NCBI RefSeq assembly: GCF_013394085.1
Contig: NZ_CP040910.1
Location: forward strand, 767,509 to 813,543
Direction: 5' to 3'
Length of the DNA stretch: 46,035 nt
Source: Limosilactobacillus fermentum
Lineage (GTDB): Bacteria > Bacillota > Bacilli > Lactobacillales > Lactobacillaceae
In this document: piece by piece, positions 7,055-14,617 of the stretch
How positions within the stretch are numbered: the first letter of the stretch is position 1
Layout: every line of letters starts with the position of its first letter
Made by a program: the position numbers and the translations under genes
Notes under the pieces: model-generated
The model's input: the letters and a program-made list of their open reading frames with translations, nothing else
What the model was told of the DNA's origin: nothing
The model's database searches: none

Positions 7055-7670
7055 ACAGATTTGTCGTCACTCGGACGGCTTTTCCCAAGATCCTAACGGG
7101 GTTATCCTTGCTAACTATGATTGGCTCATACCTGCGATTGTCAGGGAGTAAGATCATCGTATCGCCGGATCGTTTGACCCTCTTAAGAGTAGCTTCATCA
7201 TCGTCAGTGAAGAGCACGGCCGCAATTTCGCCATCTTCAACCTCGGGTTGTTGCCGGATTAGCACTAGTGAACCGTTTTTAATTGTTGGTTCCATAGATT
7301 GACCTTTAGCGCGCAAGTAAAAAAGTTTCCCACTTGGTAAGTAATCGACTGGTTCAGTTAGATAGTCGGTGATGTTTTCATCGGCTAGGATCGGATCACC
7401 ACAAGCGATGGTTCCTAATAAGGGAATCTTAGTTAACCTGTTAATAGGATTGACTTTTGATAAATCAAGACCTAATAGGTCATCAGTTGTTACTCCTAAA
7501 ACTCGTGCAAAGTCGTGCGCTCGATTAAGTGGGAATTGGAGCTTACCGTTAAAGTATTGGGACACAGTAGATTTTGACATATCAACTTTACGAGCAAGCT
7601 CACTGATTGATATTTTCTGCTGTTTTCTTAATTCATTTAGGTACTTAATAACTTCTTCATTCGACTTCAC
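7053..7670 (-). CDS. CI-like phage repressor with S24 (LexA-type) autopeptidase domain
   Basis: 205 aa using the GTG at 7670, chosen because an almost perfect Shine-Dalgarno (AAAGGAGGTGATAAT) lies just upstream; the upstream in-frame ATG would encode the SD itself. Residues about 5-65 form an XRE-type helix-turn-helix (ISISELARKVDMSKSTVSQY). The C-terminal half is a S24 peptidase: cleavage site Cys90-Gly91 in IACGDPIL, nucleophile Ser125 in GQSMEPT and Lys163 in ATLKRV. Such repressors hold the prophage silent and self-cleave after RecA activation. It is divergent from the cro-like gene, with operators between them. Confidence 0.9.
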   Translation of the reverse strand: MKSNEEVIKYLNELRKQQKISISELARKVDMSKSTVSQYFNGKLQFPLNRAHDFARVLGVTTDDLLGLDLSKVNPINRLTKIPLLGTIACGDPILADENITDYLTEPVDYLPSGKLFYLRAKGQSMEPTIKNGSLVLIRQQPEVEDGEIAAVLFTDDDEATLKRVKRSGDTMILLPDNRRYEPIIVSKDNPVRILGKAVRVTTNL

Positions 7671-7702
7671 ATTATCACCTCCTTTATACATATATAATAA
7701 TA

Positions 7703-7805
7703 GCACGATCGTTCTTAAAATAAAACAACTTTCAAAAAAAGCAGTCAAAACGTTGACTAAATCGAACGGCCGTGCAATAATATAGTTGTTCGATAAAACG
7801 AACAA
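7703..7805. promoter_or_regulatory. CI/Cro operator region between the divergent genes
   Basis: The best site is TTGTTCG-ATAAAA-CGAACAA (7786-7805), a 7-bp perfect inverted repeat with a 6-nt spacer. Partial sites sharing the CGTTC/GAACG half lie at about 7703-7714 (GCACGATCGTTC) and 7764-7775 (GAACGGCCGTGC). The latter two are near mirror images of each other. They bracket the divergent cI and cro promoters, as expected for a lysis-lysogeny switch. The same spaced motif recurs after cro. Confidence 0.7.
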
Positions 7806-7831
7806 GTTTAAAGGGGAAAGGGGTGAAATAA

Positions 7832-8032
7832 ATGAAACTTAATCTAAAGAGGATTAAGGCTGAACGCATCGCTAATGGGCTAACACAAGCTGATGTTGCG
7901 GAAGCTCTTAAAATTACTCGCTCATCGTACGCGTTGCGGGAAAATGGCCATACAAACTGGACAATTGATAACCTTACAAGTTTTTGCAAGCTAATTGGAC
8001 TTGGCCCTAATGAAATTGGCATCTTTTTTTAG
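7832..8032 (+). CDS. Cro-like XRE-family regulator
   Basis: 66 aa. A single helix-turn-helix domain fills the protein (RIANGLTQADVAEALKITRS then NWTIDNLTSFCKLIG), typical of Cro or small XRE regulators. RBS AAAGGGG precedes the ATG. It is transcribed divergently from the S24-type repressor across a shared operator region, so it is probably the early-lytic repressor of cI. With the rest of the lytic genes gone, it can have only local regulatory effects. Confidence 0.82.
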   Translation: MKLNLKRIKAERIANGLTQADVAEALKITRSSYALRENGHTNWTIDNLTSFCKLIGLGPNEIGIFF

Positions 8033-8039
8033 ATAATTC

Positions 8040-8055
8040 GTTCGAAAAATCGAAC
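8040..8055. promoter_or_regulatory. Second GTTCG-N6-CGAAC operator
   Basis: GTTCG-AAAAAT-CGAAC lies between cro and the antirepressor gene, with the same arms and the same 6-nt spacer as the site at 7788-7803. The spacing and identity support a single DNA-binding protein (CI or Cro) controlling both places. Confidence 0.65.
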
Positions 8056-8078
8056 AAAGCTGGATAGGAGGAGCAAAC

Positions 8079-8321
8079 ATGGAAAACCAAGTAAAAATTG
8101 TCAAGCAGGTAAACGATCGGGAAGTTATGGATAGCCGAGATGTGGCAAAGATGATTGGCAAGCGCCACACGGACTTGATCCGTGACATCCGCCGGTACAT
8201 CAGTGTTTTAGAGACCGACGCAAAATTGCGTCCGTCTGATTTCTTCGTTGAATCAAGCTACTTAGGTGGAAACGGACAAGATCGAGTTTCCTTCCTGCTC
8301 ACTAAACAGGGCTGCGAGTTC
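8079..8321 (+). pseudogene. Rha-type phage antirepressor, 3'-truncated and fused to antisense lutA
   Basis: The first 81 codons match the Rha family DNA-binding domain: VMDSRDVAKMIGKRHTDLIR, then ISVLETDAKLRPSDFFVESS and the ending LLTKQGCEF. The RBS is AGGAGGAG. At codon 81 (about 8316-8321) the family similarity stops, and the frame runs on through the antisense strand of lutA to a stop at 8505-8507, giving a 142-aa chimera. The full family protein would continue another 100 residues or more. The join is a rearrangement breakpoint between prophage and chromosome. The truncated product might still bind DNA, but a normal function is unlikely. Confidence 0.8.
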
Positions 8322-8711
8322 GGCCCCGCAGTCAACGACGCCGAGGACCCGGTAAATAAACTGGGTAAACTCGTAAATCTTGGCGGCCGCTTCCTTAGCG
8401 CGGGGACCGTAAACCGGGTCGTCAGCCAGGATTTCCGGGTATTCCTTGATCATGAAGACGCAAGAGCCGGTAGGACCCACGATGTAATCGGCATCGATAC
8501 TGAGTAGGGCATCAATTTCGTTTTTAAAGGTTTTCATGCTGCCCTTGGAGTAGCCACTGTTATAGGTTGGTTGCCCACAACAAACCTGCTGTTCGGGCAA
8601 AAAGGTCTCACACCCCAGCCGCTCCAAAACCTCCACCATGGCTTGGCCGACGTTAGGAAACATCAGGTCCACCAGGCAAGAGGAGAAAATACAAACTCGC
8701 GGTTGTTTCAT
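8322..8711 (-). pseudogene. lutA: LutA-like lactate utilisation protein A, 3'-truncated
   Basis: About 130 codons remain of a protein normally near 240 aa. The visible part includes FSSCLVDLMFPNVGQAMVEV, the cysteine motif QVCCGQPTYNSGY (a CCG motif of the family) and IVGPTGSCVFMIKEYP. LutA is one subunit of the LutABC iron-sulfur complex that oxidises L-lactate to pyruvate. After GVVDCGA (at about 8322) the frame enters prophage sequence and stops at 8262. The second CCG motif and the downstream lutB and lutC are absent here, so the pathway is inactivated at this locus. There is no strong Shine-Dalgarno before the ATG. Confidence 0.85.
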
Positions 8712-8761
8712 TCGTTACGCTTAGTCAGCACCCTGGCTAAGCTTCCCCCTTTCAATCAGTT

Positions 8762-8821
8762 CGCTTACCTTAATCGTAAGCGCTATTTTCATAAATAATA
8801 ATTAGGGAAAAGTCCTAATTA
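8762..8821. promoter_or_regulatory. Two inverted repeats between lutA remnant and mvaS
   Basis: CGCTTAC-7 nt-GTAAGCG (8762-8782) and TAATTAGG-7 nt-CCTAATTA (8799-8821) are perfect repeats with the same 7-nt spacer but different arms. They lie in the 252-bp region between the divergent lutA remnant and mvaS. They look like protein-binding sites, probably of the former lut promoter. No T-run follows, so they are not terminators. The rest of the interval to mvaS shows no gene. Confidence 0.4.
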
Positions 8822-8963
8822 CTTATCGTTCGGTAGTTATAGTCTGGGGAGTCCTTTCTTGCTAATTAGCGACGAACCGTGGTAGCATTTGATGGTTAAA
8901 AGATCGGCGCCCCGCTGTTAACGAGGACCGAGCAAAAAATTCATTTAAATGGGGGTTTCACTC

Positions 8964-10133
8964 GTGAAAATCGGGATTGATAAGTTGGCCTTCGCCACGA
9001 CACCTTACTACTTGGCGATGGAGGACCTGGCCCAGGGACGCAACGTTGACCCAAATAAGTATCTGATTGGGATTGGGCAAAGCAAGCAGGCGGTGGTTCC
9101 ACCGACCCAAGACGTGGTGACCTTAGCGGCGGCGGCGGCCGACAAGCTCTTGGACCCGGTTGAAAGGGATCAGGTTTCCACCGTGATCGTGGCGACCGAA
9201 TCCGGGATTGATAATTCCAAGGCGGCGGCGGTTTACGTCAAGCACCTATTGAAGTTAAGCGACTTTACCCGGGCCGTGGAAGTTAAGGAGGCCTGCTACT
9301 CGGCGACGGCCGCCTTGCAATTTGCCCGTGGTTTGGTGGCCCTCAACCCCCAAGAAAAGATCCTGGTGATCGCCAGCGACATCGCCCGCTACGGCCTGGA
9401 AACCGGCGGCGAGGTCACCCAGGGGGCCGGGGCGGTGGCGATGCTAATCACCGCCAACCCGCGGGTCCTGGCAATTGAACCAACCAGCGTCGCCTACACC
9501 AAGGACGTGATGGACTTTTGGCGGCCACTGTACGCCGAAGAAGCGCTGGTCGACGGCAAGTACTCGACCAACGTCTACATCGACTTTTTCAAGCAGTGCT
9601 GGACCCGTTACCAGCAGCTGGCCGGCTACGGGCTAGAGGACTTCGCCGCGTTGGCCTTCCACTTGCCGTTCACCAAGATGGGCAAGAAGGCCCTGGAGGC
9701 GGAATTAGGCGACCGGGACGACCAAGTGGCGACCCGCTTGCGGGCTAACTTGACGGCCGGCCAGGAGGCTTGCCGCCAGGTCGGTAACCTCTACACCGGC
9801 TCCTTATACCTGGGCTTAATGTCCTTGTTGACGGAAGGCGACGTTAAACCGGGCGAGCGGATCGGACTGTTTTCCTATGGTTCCGGAGCGGAAGGCGAGT
9901 TCTTCGCCGGGATCTTACAACCGGGTTACCAAGAAGGCCTGGGCGATTTAAACGAGCAGTTAGCCGCCCGGACCCAGGTGAGCCTGGCCGAATATGAAGA
10001 CCTCTTCAACCAACAGTTAGGTTTAAAGGAAGAAGACGTCACCTTTAAAACGCCGGCGGCTGGTCAACGCTTTGTTTTGGTGGGGCAAAAGGACCACCAG
10101 CGCCAGTACCGGGACCTAGCCGAGCGGGATTAA
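8964..10133 (+). CDS. mvaS: Hydroxymethylglutaryl-CoA synthase
   Basis: 389 aa from the GTG at 8964. This start puts the catalytic residues at exactly the positions known for bacterial MvaS: Glu79 (ATESGID), Cys111 (EACYSATAAL) and His233 (AFHLPFTK). A GGGGG Shine-Dalgarno lies about 10 nt upstream. An in-frame ATG at 8949 has no RBS. The enzyme condenses acetyl-CoA with acetoacetyl-CoA to HMG-CoA, an early step of the mevalonate route to isoprenoids, which here would supply UppS. The gene is monocistronic, bounded by a strong terminator. Confidence 0.95.
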   Translation: MKIGIDKLAFATTPYYLAMEDLAQGRNVDPNKYLIGIGQSKQAVVPPTQDVVTLAAAAADKLLDPVERDQVSTVIVATESGIDNSKAAAVYVKHLLKLSDFTRAVEVKEACYSATAALQFARGLVALNPQEKILVIASDIARYGLETGGEVTQGAGAVAMLITANPRVLAIEPTSVAYTKDVMDFWRPLYAEEALVDGKYSTNVYIDFFKQCWTRYQQLAGYGLEDFAALAFHLPFTKMGKKALEAELGDRDDQVATRLRANLTAGQEACRQVGNLYTGSLYLGLMSLLTEGDVKPGERIGLFSYGSGAEGEFFAGILQPGYQEGLGDLNEQLAARTQVSLAEYEDLFNQQLGLKEEDVTFKTPAAGQRFVLVGQKDHQRQYRDLAERD

Positions 10134-10139
10134 TAAATA

Positions 10140-10180
10140 AAAATGCGGCTGGAAAGCGGGTTGCTTTCCAGCCGCATTTT
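10140..10180 (+). terminator. Terminator of mvaS
   Basis: An 18-bp perfect stem (AAAATGCGGCTGGAAAGC and its complement) with a 5-nt loop ends in TTTT, 7 nt after the mvaS stop. The A-run on the 5' side could make it work in both directions. Confidence 0.9.
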
Positions 10181-10222
10181 GAGTTTGAAGTGGGGAATGA
10201 GGGCTCAACGGCCTGTCGAGAA

Positions 10223-10477
10223 GGTTGGGTCGCACTTCCATAACGTGCTCCCCAACCGCAAGCCTAGTGGCTAAGTACGGTCGGAGAACGATGCGTGCCG
10301 CATCAACCCCCGCCCTAGCTTAGCCCACGGCTTGCTTTAGAGGTTGGGTCGCACTTCCATAACGCGCTCCCCAACCGCAAGCCTAGTGGCTAAGTCTGGC
10401 CGGAGAACGATGCGTGCCTCATTAACCCCCGTCCTATCCTTAGCCCACGGCCTGCCCGATGGTTGGGTCGCACTCAC
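10223..10477. repeat. 119-bp tandem direct repeat (two units plus a partial third)
   Basis: GGTTGGGTCGCACTTCC begins at 10223 and 10342, and its first 15 bases recur at 10461, an exact 119-bp period. Within each unit an inverted repeat GGTTGGG...CCCAACC (about 35 nt) is followed by the segments CGCAAGCCTAGTGGCTAAGT and GGAGAACGATGCGTGCC. The two full units differ by only a few substitutions. A degenerate partial copy extends upstream to about 10203. With the terminator this fills the 349-bp gap between mvaS and lexA; no gene is present in it. Confidence 0.85.
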
Positions 10478-10482
10478 TTCCT

Positions 10483-11109
10483 TTAAAAAATATCATCCCG
10501 AAAGAGGCCGACTACCTTACCGAGGATGGTGACGTCGTCCAAAATAATTGGGGCCAACGTGTCATTTTCCGGTTGCAAGCGGATGTGGCCCTGTTCCTTA
10601 AAGAAACGCTTGCAAGTCGCTTCGTTATCGCTGGTCATGGCGATCACGATGTCGCCGTTATTGGCCGTTTCCTGGCGGCGGACGATCACCTTGTCGCCGT
10701 TTAGGATCCCAATGTTGATCATCGACGTCCCCTGAATGGTCAGCATGAACAAGTCATCGTGATCCGGGATCGAAGGCGGAATCGGGAAGAAATCGGTGGC
10801 GTCTTGGACCGCAAGAATTGGTTCCCCAGCGGCCACCACCCCCAGGAGGGGGATTTGGGTTTGCTTAGGGGTGATTCCCAGGACTTCCAGCCCAGCCGGG
10901 GTGATTTCCAGGGCCCGGGGCTTGGACGGGTCCTTTTTTAGGTAGCCCTTTTTGATCAGGCGGTTGATGTGGCCGTGGACCGTTGACGTGGAAGAGAGCC
11001 CCACGGCCCCGCAGATTTCCCGCACGGTCGGCGGGTAGCCGTGGGCGTCAACTTGCTTATGAATGAAGCTGAGCACGGCCATTTGTTTGTTGGTGGAATT
11101 CCTTGGCAT
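10483..11109 (-). CDS. lexA: SOS regulator LexA
   Basis: 208 aa from the ATG at 11109, chosen for its CGGAGGAAAT Shine-Dalgarno. An N-terminal winged helix (about 1-65; [20 protein letters not shown]) is followed by the S24 peptidase domain: cleavage site Ala94-Gly95 (VVAAGEPIL), Ser129 in GTSM and Lys167 in ATCKRF. LexA represses DNA-damage genes and cleaves itself when RecA filaments form. GTSM replaces the common GDSM; the nucleophile is kept. Two LexA boxes lie in the divergent promoter region, so it is autoregulated together with ynzC. Confidence 0.96.
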   Translation of the reverse strand: MPRNSTNKQMAVLSFIHKQVDAHGYPPTVREICGAVGLSSTSTVHGHINRLIKKGYLKKDPSKPRALEITPAGLEVLGITPKQTQIPLLGVVAAGEPILAVQDATDFFPIPPSIPDHDDLFMLTIQGTSMINIGILNGDKVIVRRQETANNGDIVIAMTSDNEATCKRFFKEQGHIRLQPENDTLAPIILDDVTILGKVVGLFRDDIF

Positions 11110-11158
11110 GTTTATTTCCTCCGTATTATTGTGACCTTTATTGCATATTTTAACATAA

Positions 11159-11187
11159 TGAACGGGCGTTTGTAAAACGTACGTTCG
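11159..11187. promoter_or_regulatory. Two LexA boxes in the lexA/ynzC divergent region
   Basis: TGAACGGGCGTTTG (11159-11172) and, reading the minus strand, CGAACGTACGTTTT (11174-11187) both fit the Gram-positive SOS box CGAACRNRYGTTYC with one or two end mismatches. They are adjacent, sit 50 nt or more from lexA and about 80-105 nt before ynzC, and probably repress both directions. Confidence 0.8.
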
Positions 11188-11264
11188 AAAGGGGCGCTCC
11201 AACTTGAAATGGGGCAACGGATTGGGTAGACTGAGAGGCAAACAAGTAAAAAAGGGGTAGCAGA

Positions 11265-11516
11265 ATGGCAGAATCACCTGAACAAGATCGCTTACTCAAG
11301 CGGATCAATGAATTAGCCCACAAGAACAAGACCGAGGGCTTAACGACCGCTGAAAAGGCCGAGCGCAAACGCCTACGCGACCAATACCTGAAGAACTTCC
11401 GGGCGGCCTTTCGCAGTAACATCGAAATGATGCAAATCTTTGATAAGGACGGCAAGGAACTCACGCCGGAAAAGGTTAAGGAAATCCAACGTAAGAAGGG
11501 GCTCCGCGACGACTAG
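11265..11516 (+). CDS. ynzC: DUF896 family protein YnzC
   Basis: 83 aa. The family pattern is clear: [21 protein letters not shown] (about 13-33), [15 protein letters not shown] and the ending [15 protein letters not shown]. It is a small three-helix cytoplasmic protein of unknown function. In Bacillus subtilis the orthologue is the last gene of the LexA-controlled yneA-yneB-ynzC operon divergent from lexA. Here it follows the lexA promoter directly, with the cell-division inhibitor yneA and the recombinase-like yneB missing. LexA control is likely from the two upstream boxes. Confidence 0.9.
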   Translation: MAESPEQDRLLKRINELAHKNKTEGLTTAEKAERKRLRDQYLKNFRAAFRSNIEMMQIFDKDGKELTPEKVKEIQRKKGLRDD

Positions 11517-11592
11517 GCTAAAAAGAATTGGTCAAGCGGGTCGGTTTGTGCAATAATTAAGAGTATTGATAAATTTAAGGGGGGAAATCACC

Positions 11593-11820
11593 GTGGGTCT
11601 TACTATTGCCTTAGTAATCCTTGGGATCCTGGTTGGGGCATTGATCGGCTTCTTCGGGGCGCGCCGTTACATGGAAAATTACCTTCGTAACAATCCGCCA
11701 ATTTCCGAAGACATGCTGCGGACTATGATGCTTCAAATGGGCCAAAAGCCGTCTGACCGCAAGTTGCACCAAATGATGCAAACGATGAAGAGTCAGGCTA
11801 AGCGTGCCAACCGCAAGTAA
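11593..11820 (+). CDS. yneF: UPF0154 membrane protein YneF
   Basis: 75 aa from the GTG at 11593, preceded by an AAGGGGGG Shine-Dalgarno; the in-frame TTG at 11566 overlaps that signal and is less likely. One N-terminal transmembrane helix (about 4-23, [19 protein letters not shown]) is followed by the family signature [20 protein letters not shown] and [12 protein letters not shown]. The protein is a conserved Firmicute single-pass membrane protein of unknown function. A bidirectional terminator follows. Confidence 0.88.
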   Translation: MGLTIALVILGILVGALIGFFGARRYMENYLRNNPPISEDMLRTMMLQMGQKPSDRKLHQMMQTMKSQAKRANRK

Positions 11821-11832
11821 GTGAAAACAAAA

Positions 11833-11879
11833 AAAGGGCTCCAGCACTGCTCGGCAAGACCGAACGGCTGGGGCCCTTT
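11833..11879. terminator. Bidirectional terminator between yneF and plsC
   Basis: AAAGGGCTCCAGC pairs with GCTGGGGCCCTTT (one G-U) around a 21-nt loop. T-rich sequence follows on the plus side, and the A-run upstream gives a U-run to the minus-strand transcript, so it serves both converging genes. Confidence 0.85.
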
Positions 11880-11903
11880 CATATTAGTTAGTCTTTTTTT
11901 TAG

Positions 11904-12536
11904 TTAGTCTTTTTTCGTCTTTTTTGGTACTACGTAATGGTAGGTTGGGTCGAGTTGCTTATCCAGGGCGTCAAAGGCAGTTTGGAGTTCTTGTTCGACC
12001 TGGGCCAGGTTCTCTTCGGTCAGCTTCATCTTACGGTCAATGTAGATTGGCTTACCAATGGCCACCTTGCGGCGTTGGCGCTTGAAGAGGTCCTTGAAAA
12101 AGAGCGGCCCCTGGTAGACGGCCGGCACGAGTGGCACCCCCGCCATCTTGGCAATCATCACGGCGCCGCCCTTTAATTTAGAAGAGTAGCGCGACCCCGA
12201 GGGGAAGATGATCGTCGACAGGTCAGTCTTTTTTAACATCGTGACCGGCTTTTTGATCACCGAGGGACCCGGGTTCTTCCGGTTCACCGGAAAGGCGTTG
12301 AGCTTGCGCAAGAAGTAGTTGGCAAACTTGCCCTTAAACAGTTCTTCTTTGGCCATGAAGCCCAGTTTTTTGGGGTAAACGGCCAGGGCCAAAAAGATCG
12401 GGTCCATCCAGGTGCGGTGGGGGGCCACCAACACGTAGTTGCCCTCCGGTAGGTCCACTTTGTTAGCAACGATTTGCCGCCCGTTAAACAGGGAGATCAA
12501 GGGACCAAAGAAGTGGACTAAAAAACTATACAACAT
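11904..12536 (-). CDS. plsC: 1-acyl-sn-glycerol-3-phosphate acyltransferase (PlsC family)
   Basis: 210 aa from the ATG at 12536. The ATG two codons earlier is too close to the AAAGGTGA Shine-Dalgarno. The catalytic HX4D motif is present as HRTWMD (His40, Asp45), and the second region as FPVNR. The third motif, usually FPEGTR, reads FPSGSR (111-116). The enzyme acylates lysophosphatidic acid to phosphatidic acid at the membrane, feeding CdsA. The glutamate-to-serine change in motif III seems to be a lineage variant rather than damage, because the rest is intact. Confidence 0.9.
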   Translation of the reverse strand: MLYSFLVHFFGPLISLFNGRQIVANKVDLPEGNYVLVAPHRTWMDPIFLALAVYPKKLGFMAKEELFKGKFANYFLRKLNAFPVNRKNPGPSVIKKPVTMLKKTDLSTIIFPSGSRYSSKLKGGAVMIAKMAGVPLVPAVYQGPLFFKDLFKRQRRKVAIGKPIYIDRKMKLTEENLAQVEQELQTAFDALDKQLDPTYHYVVPKKTKKD

Positions 12537-12631
12537 TGTCATTCACCTTTATTTAAGCTAGATTAAGTATCGGTTATAGTATGAAGAAGAATTCGTCAAC
12601 TTGCAAGTTGGATTCAAGAGAGGTGTGGAGC

Positions 12632-13384
12632 ATGGAACAAGAAGTGACGTTAAAAGCTGGCGAACGGATCGACCAGTTATCGAGCCAGGGGGTTCAGATC
12701 ATCCAATCAAGCGAGGTCTTTGCCTTCTCCCTGGACGCGGTGTTGTTGGCGGCATTTGTACGACCCAGCCAGAAGCGGCGGGCCCTGTTGGTCGACCTGT
12801 GCGCCGGCAACGGGGCGGTCGGCCTCTTTTTAAACCGGCGCTTTGCCGGGCAGGTGGTGGAAGTCGAACTCCAACAACGGCTGGCTGACATGGCGGACCG
12901 CTCGATTCAATTAAATGACTTGGCGGACCGCTACCAAGTAATTAATGCCGACGTTAAAGACGTCTACCAGTACGTGGCCAAGGACCAAGCCGACGTGGTG
13001 GTGTGCAACCCACCCTATTTTAAGGACCAACCGGCGAGTCAAAAAAATCCCAACCCCTACTTGGCGATTGCCAGGCACGAACTGACCATTGACCTGGCAA
13101 CGGTGTGCGACCGGATGAGTGGGCTCTTGAAAATGAACGGGCACGGCTACTTGGTCCACCGCCCCGACCGTTTGACCGAGATTTTAGCGACCCTGGCGGA
13201 CCACCGGCTCGAACCCAAGCGGATCCAGTTTGTCTACCCCAAACCGGGAATGGACGCCAACATGGTCTTAATTGAAGTGATCAAGGACGGCAAGACCGGC
13301 GGCAGCAAAATCATGCCCGGCTTCTTGGTGGCCGACGCGAGCGGCGAATACACCCCGGCGATGAAGAAGGCCCTGTATGAGTAA
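12632..13384 (+). CDS. tRNA1(Val) (adenine-N6)-methyltransferase-like protein
   Basis: 250 aa from the ATG at 12632 (RBS GAGAGGTG). The SAM-binding motif I is [13 protein letters not shown] (about 55-67), and the N6-adenine methyltransferase signature NPPY is at about 126-129 (VVCNPPYF). This matches the YabB/TrmN6 family that methylates A37 of tRNA1(Val). FSLDAVLLA in the N-terminus is also typical. It overlaps the following GIY-YIG gene by 8 nt, as in many Firmicutes, so they are co-transcribed. The precise tRNA target in lactobacilli is inferred from the family. Confidence 0.88.
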   Translation: MEQEVTLKAGERIDQLSSQGVQIIQSSEVFAFSLDAVLLAAFVRPSQKRRALLVDLCAGNGAVGLFLNRRFAGQVVEVELQQRLADMADRSIQLNDLADRYQVINADVKDVYQYVAKDQADVVVCNPPYFKDQPASQKNPNPYLAIARHELTIDLATVCDRMSGLLKMNGHGYLVHRPDRLTEILATLADHRLEPKRIQFVYPKPGMDANMVLIEVIKDGKTGGSKIMPGFLVADASGEYTPAMKKALYE

Positions 13385-13667
13385 GCCTTACTACATCTAC
13401 GTCTTGTACTGTGCCGACCAGACCCTGTACTGTGGCTTTACCGATGACGTAAAAAAACGGGTGGCCACCCACCAAGCGGGGAAGGGCGCCAAGTACACCC
13501 GGGTTAAAAAACGCCACCCCCTGACCCTGCTCTACCAAGAAGAATTCGCCGATAAATCGGCCGCTTTAAAGGCCGAGTACGCCTTTAAACACCAGTCGCG
13601 CCGGCAAAAGGAAGCCTATTTACTCGCCCATGGCGTGAGCCCGGAAAAACTGCAGGGGCGCTTTTGA
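13377..13667 (+). CDS. GIY-YIG nuclease superfamily protein (UPF0213)
   Basis: 96 aa. The GIY-YIG core is visible: [18 protein letters not shown] (about 4-21), then [15 protein letters not shown] with the conserved Arg/His, and the Glu in KAEYAFK. This short single-domain form (YazA/UPF0213) is widespread in bacteria. It probably has nuclease activity on DNA, but its role is not established. The start codon lies inside the end of the methyltransferase gene. Confidence 0.9.
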   Translation: MSKPYYIYVLYCADQTLYCGFTDDVKKRVATHQAGKGAKYTRVKKRHPLTLLYQEEFADKSAALKAEYAFKHQSRRQKEAYLLAHGVSPEKLQGRF

Positions 13668-13675
13668 TTTAATCC

Positions 13676-13704
13676 TTGCCCAAACCGCAATGATTGGGTA
13701 TAAT
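13676..13704 (+). promoter_or_regulatory. Promoter of rpsB-tsf
   Basis: TTGCCC (13676-13681), a 17-bp spacer and a perfect TATAAT (13699-13704) give a strong housekeeping promoter with a leader of roughly 110 nt to the rpsB start. Confidence 0.85.
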
Positions 13705-13726
13705 GGTTTTCGGTGTTAAATCCATA

Positions 13727-13800
13727 ATTCACACCCATCCATGATGGTTCGGGAAGTGCCAATTGGTGCCCAAGCCGTGCGAGTGAATGGGGAGGAAAAA
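13727..13800 (+). promoter_or_regulatory. Structured rpsB leader (candidate r-protein autoregulatory element)
   Basis: ATTCAC (13727-13732) can pair with GTGAAT (13783-13788), closing a structure that contains a CCATC-CAT-GATGG hairpin and a GGG...GTGCCAATTGGTGCCC element. It sits between the promoter and the rpsB Shine-Dalgarno, as S2-binding autoregulatory leaders do. The fold was done by eye and the family was not matched. Confidence 0.5.
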
Positions 13801-13820
13801 ACTATTTGGAGGGATTATTT

Positions 13821-14600
13821 ATGCCTGTTGTTAGCATGAAGCAATTGCTTGAAGCCGGTGTCCACTTCGGTCACCAAACTCGTCGTTGGAACCCTAAGAT
13901 GAAGCCATTCATCTTCACGGAACGGAACGGGATCTACATTATTGACCTGCAAAAGACCGTTAAGATGATCGACACTGCCTACAACTACGTTAAAGACGTG
14001 GCTGCCGACGGTGGGGTGGTTCTCTTTGTTGGGACCAAGAAGCAAGCCCAAGATTCTATCGAAGAAGAAGCTACGCGTGCCGGTCAATACTACGTTAACC
14101 ACCGCTGGTTAGGTGGTACCTTGACCAACTGGAAGACGATCCAATCCCGGATCAGCCGTCTCAAGGAACTCAAGAAGATGGCCGAAGATGGTACTTTTGA
14201 CCGTCTGCCAAAGAAGGAAGTTGCTGTTTTAACTAAGCAACGCGAAAAGCTCGAACGCTTCTTAGGCGGGATCGAAGACATGCCACGGATCCCAGATGTA
14301 TTGTACATCGTGGACCCGCACAAGGAACAAATTGCGGTTAAGGAAGCCCAAAAGCTTCACATCCCGATCGTTGCCATGGTCGACACGAACACCGACCCAG
14401 ACGACATCGACGTAATCATTCCTTCTAACGACGACGCAATTCGGGCCGTTCGTCTGATCACCGCCAAGATGGCTGACGCCGTTATCGAAGGCAAGCAAGG
14501 CGAAGACGACCAACAAGTTGCCCCTGCAGAAGACGTAGCTGAAGAAGTTTCTGACGAATCCTTACAAGATCTGAAGAACAGCGTCGAAGGCAACGACTAA
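13821..14600 (+). CDS. rpsB: 30S ribosomal protein S2
   Basis: 259 aa from the ATG at 13821 (SD TTGGAGGG; the TTG inside that signal is not the start). The sequence begins [20 protein letters not shown], the S2 signature. [11 protein letters not shown] and the later [33 protein letters not shown] are diagnostic. An acidic tail (about 225-259) is typical of Firmicutes. S2 is assembled late into the small subunit and is needed for S1/mRNA positioning. First gene of the rpsB-tsf unit, with a structured leader. Confidence 0.98.
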   Translation: MPVVSMKQLLEAGVHFGHQTRRWNPKMKPFIFTERNGIYIIDLQKTVKMIDTAYNYVKDVAADGGVVLFVGTKKQAQDSIEEEATRAGQYYVNHRWLGGTLTNWKTIQSRISRLKELKKMAEDGTFDRLPKKEVAVLTKQREKLERFLGGIEDMPRIPDVLYIVDPHKEQIAVKEAQKLHIPIVAMVDTNTDPDDIDVIIPSNDDAIRAVRLITAKMADAVIEGKQGEDDQQVAPAEDVAEEVSDESLQDLKNSVEGND

Positions 14601-14617
14601 CAAAATAGTTAATACTT

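Noticed and set aside
7671-7805. N-terminal extension of the CI repressor to the ATG at 7805
   Set aside because: It would run through the operators and the strong Shine-Dalgarno of the GTG at 7670.
10344-10704. Plus-strand ORFs across the tandem repeat and the lexA 3' end
   Set aside because: They consist of repeat units and antisense lexA, with no RBS or recognisable domain.
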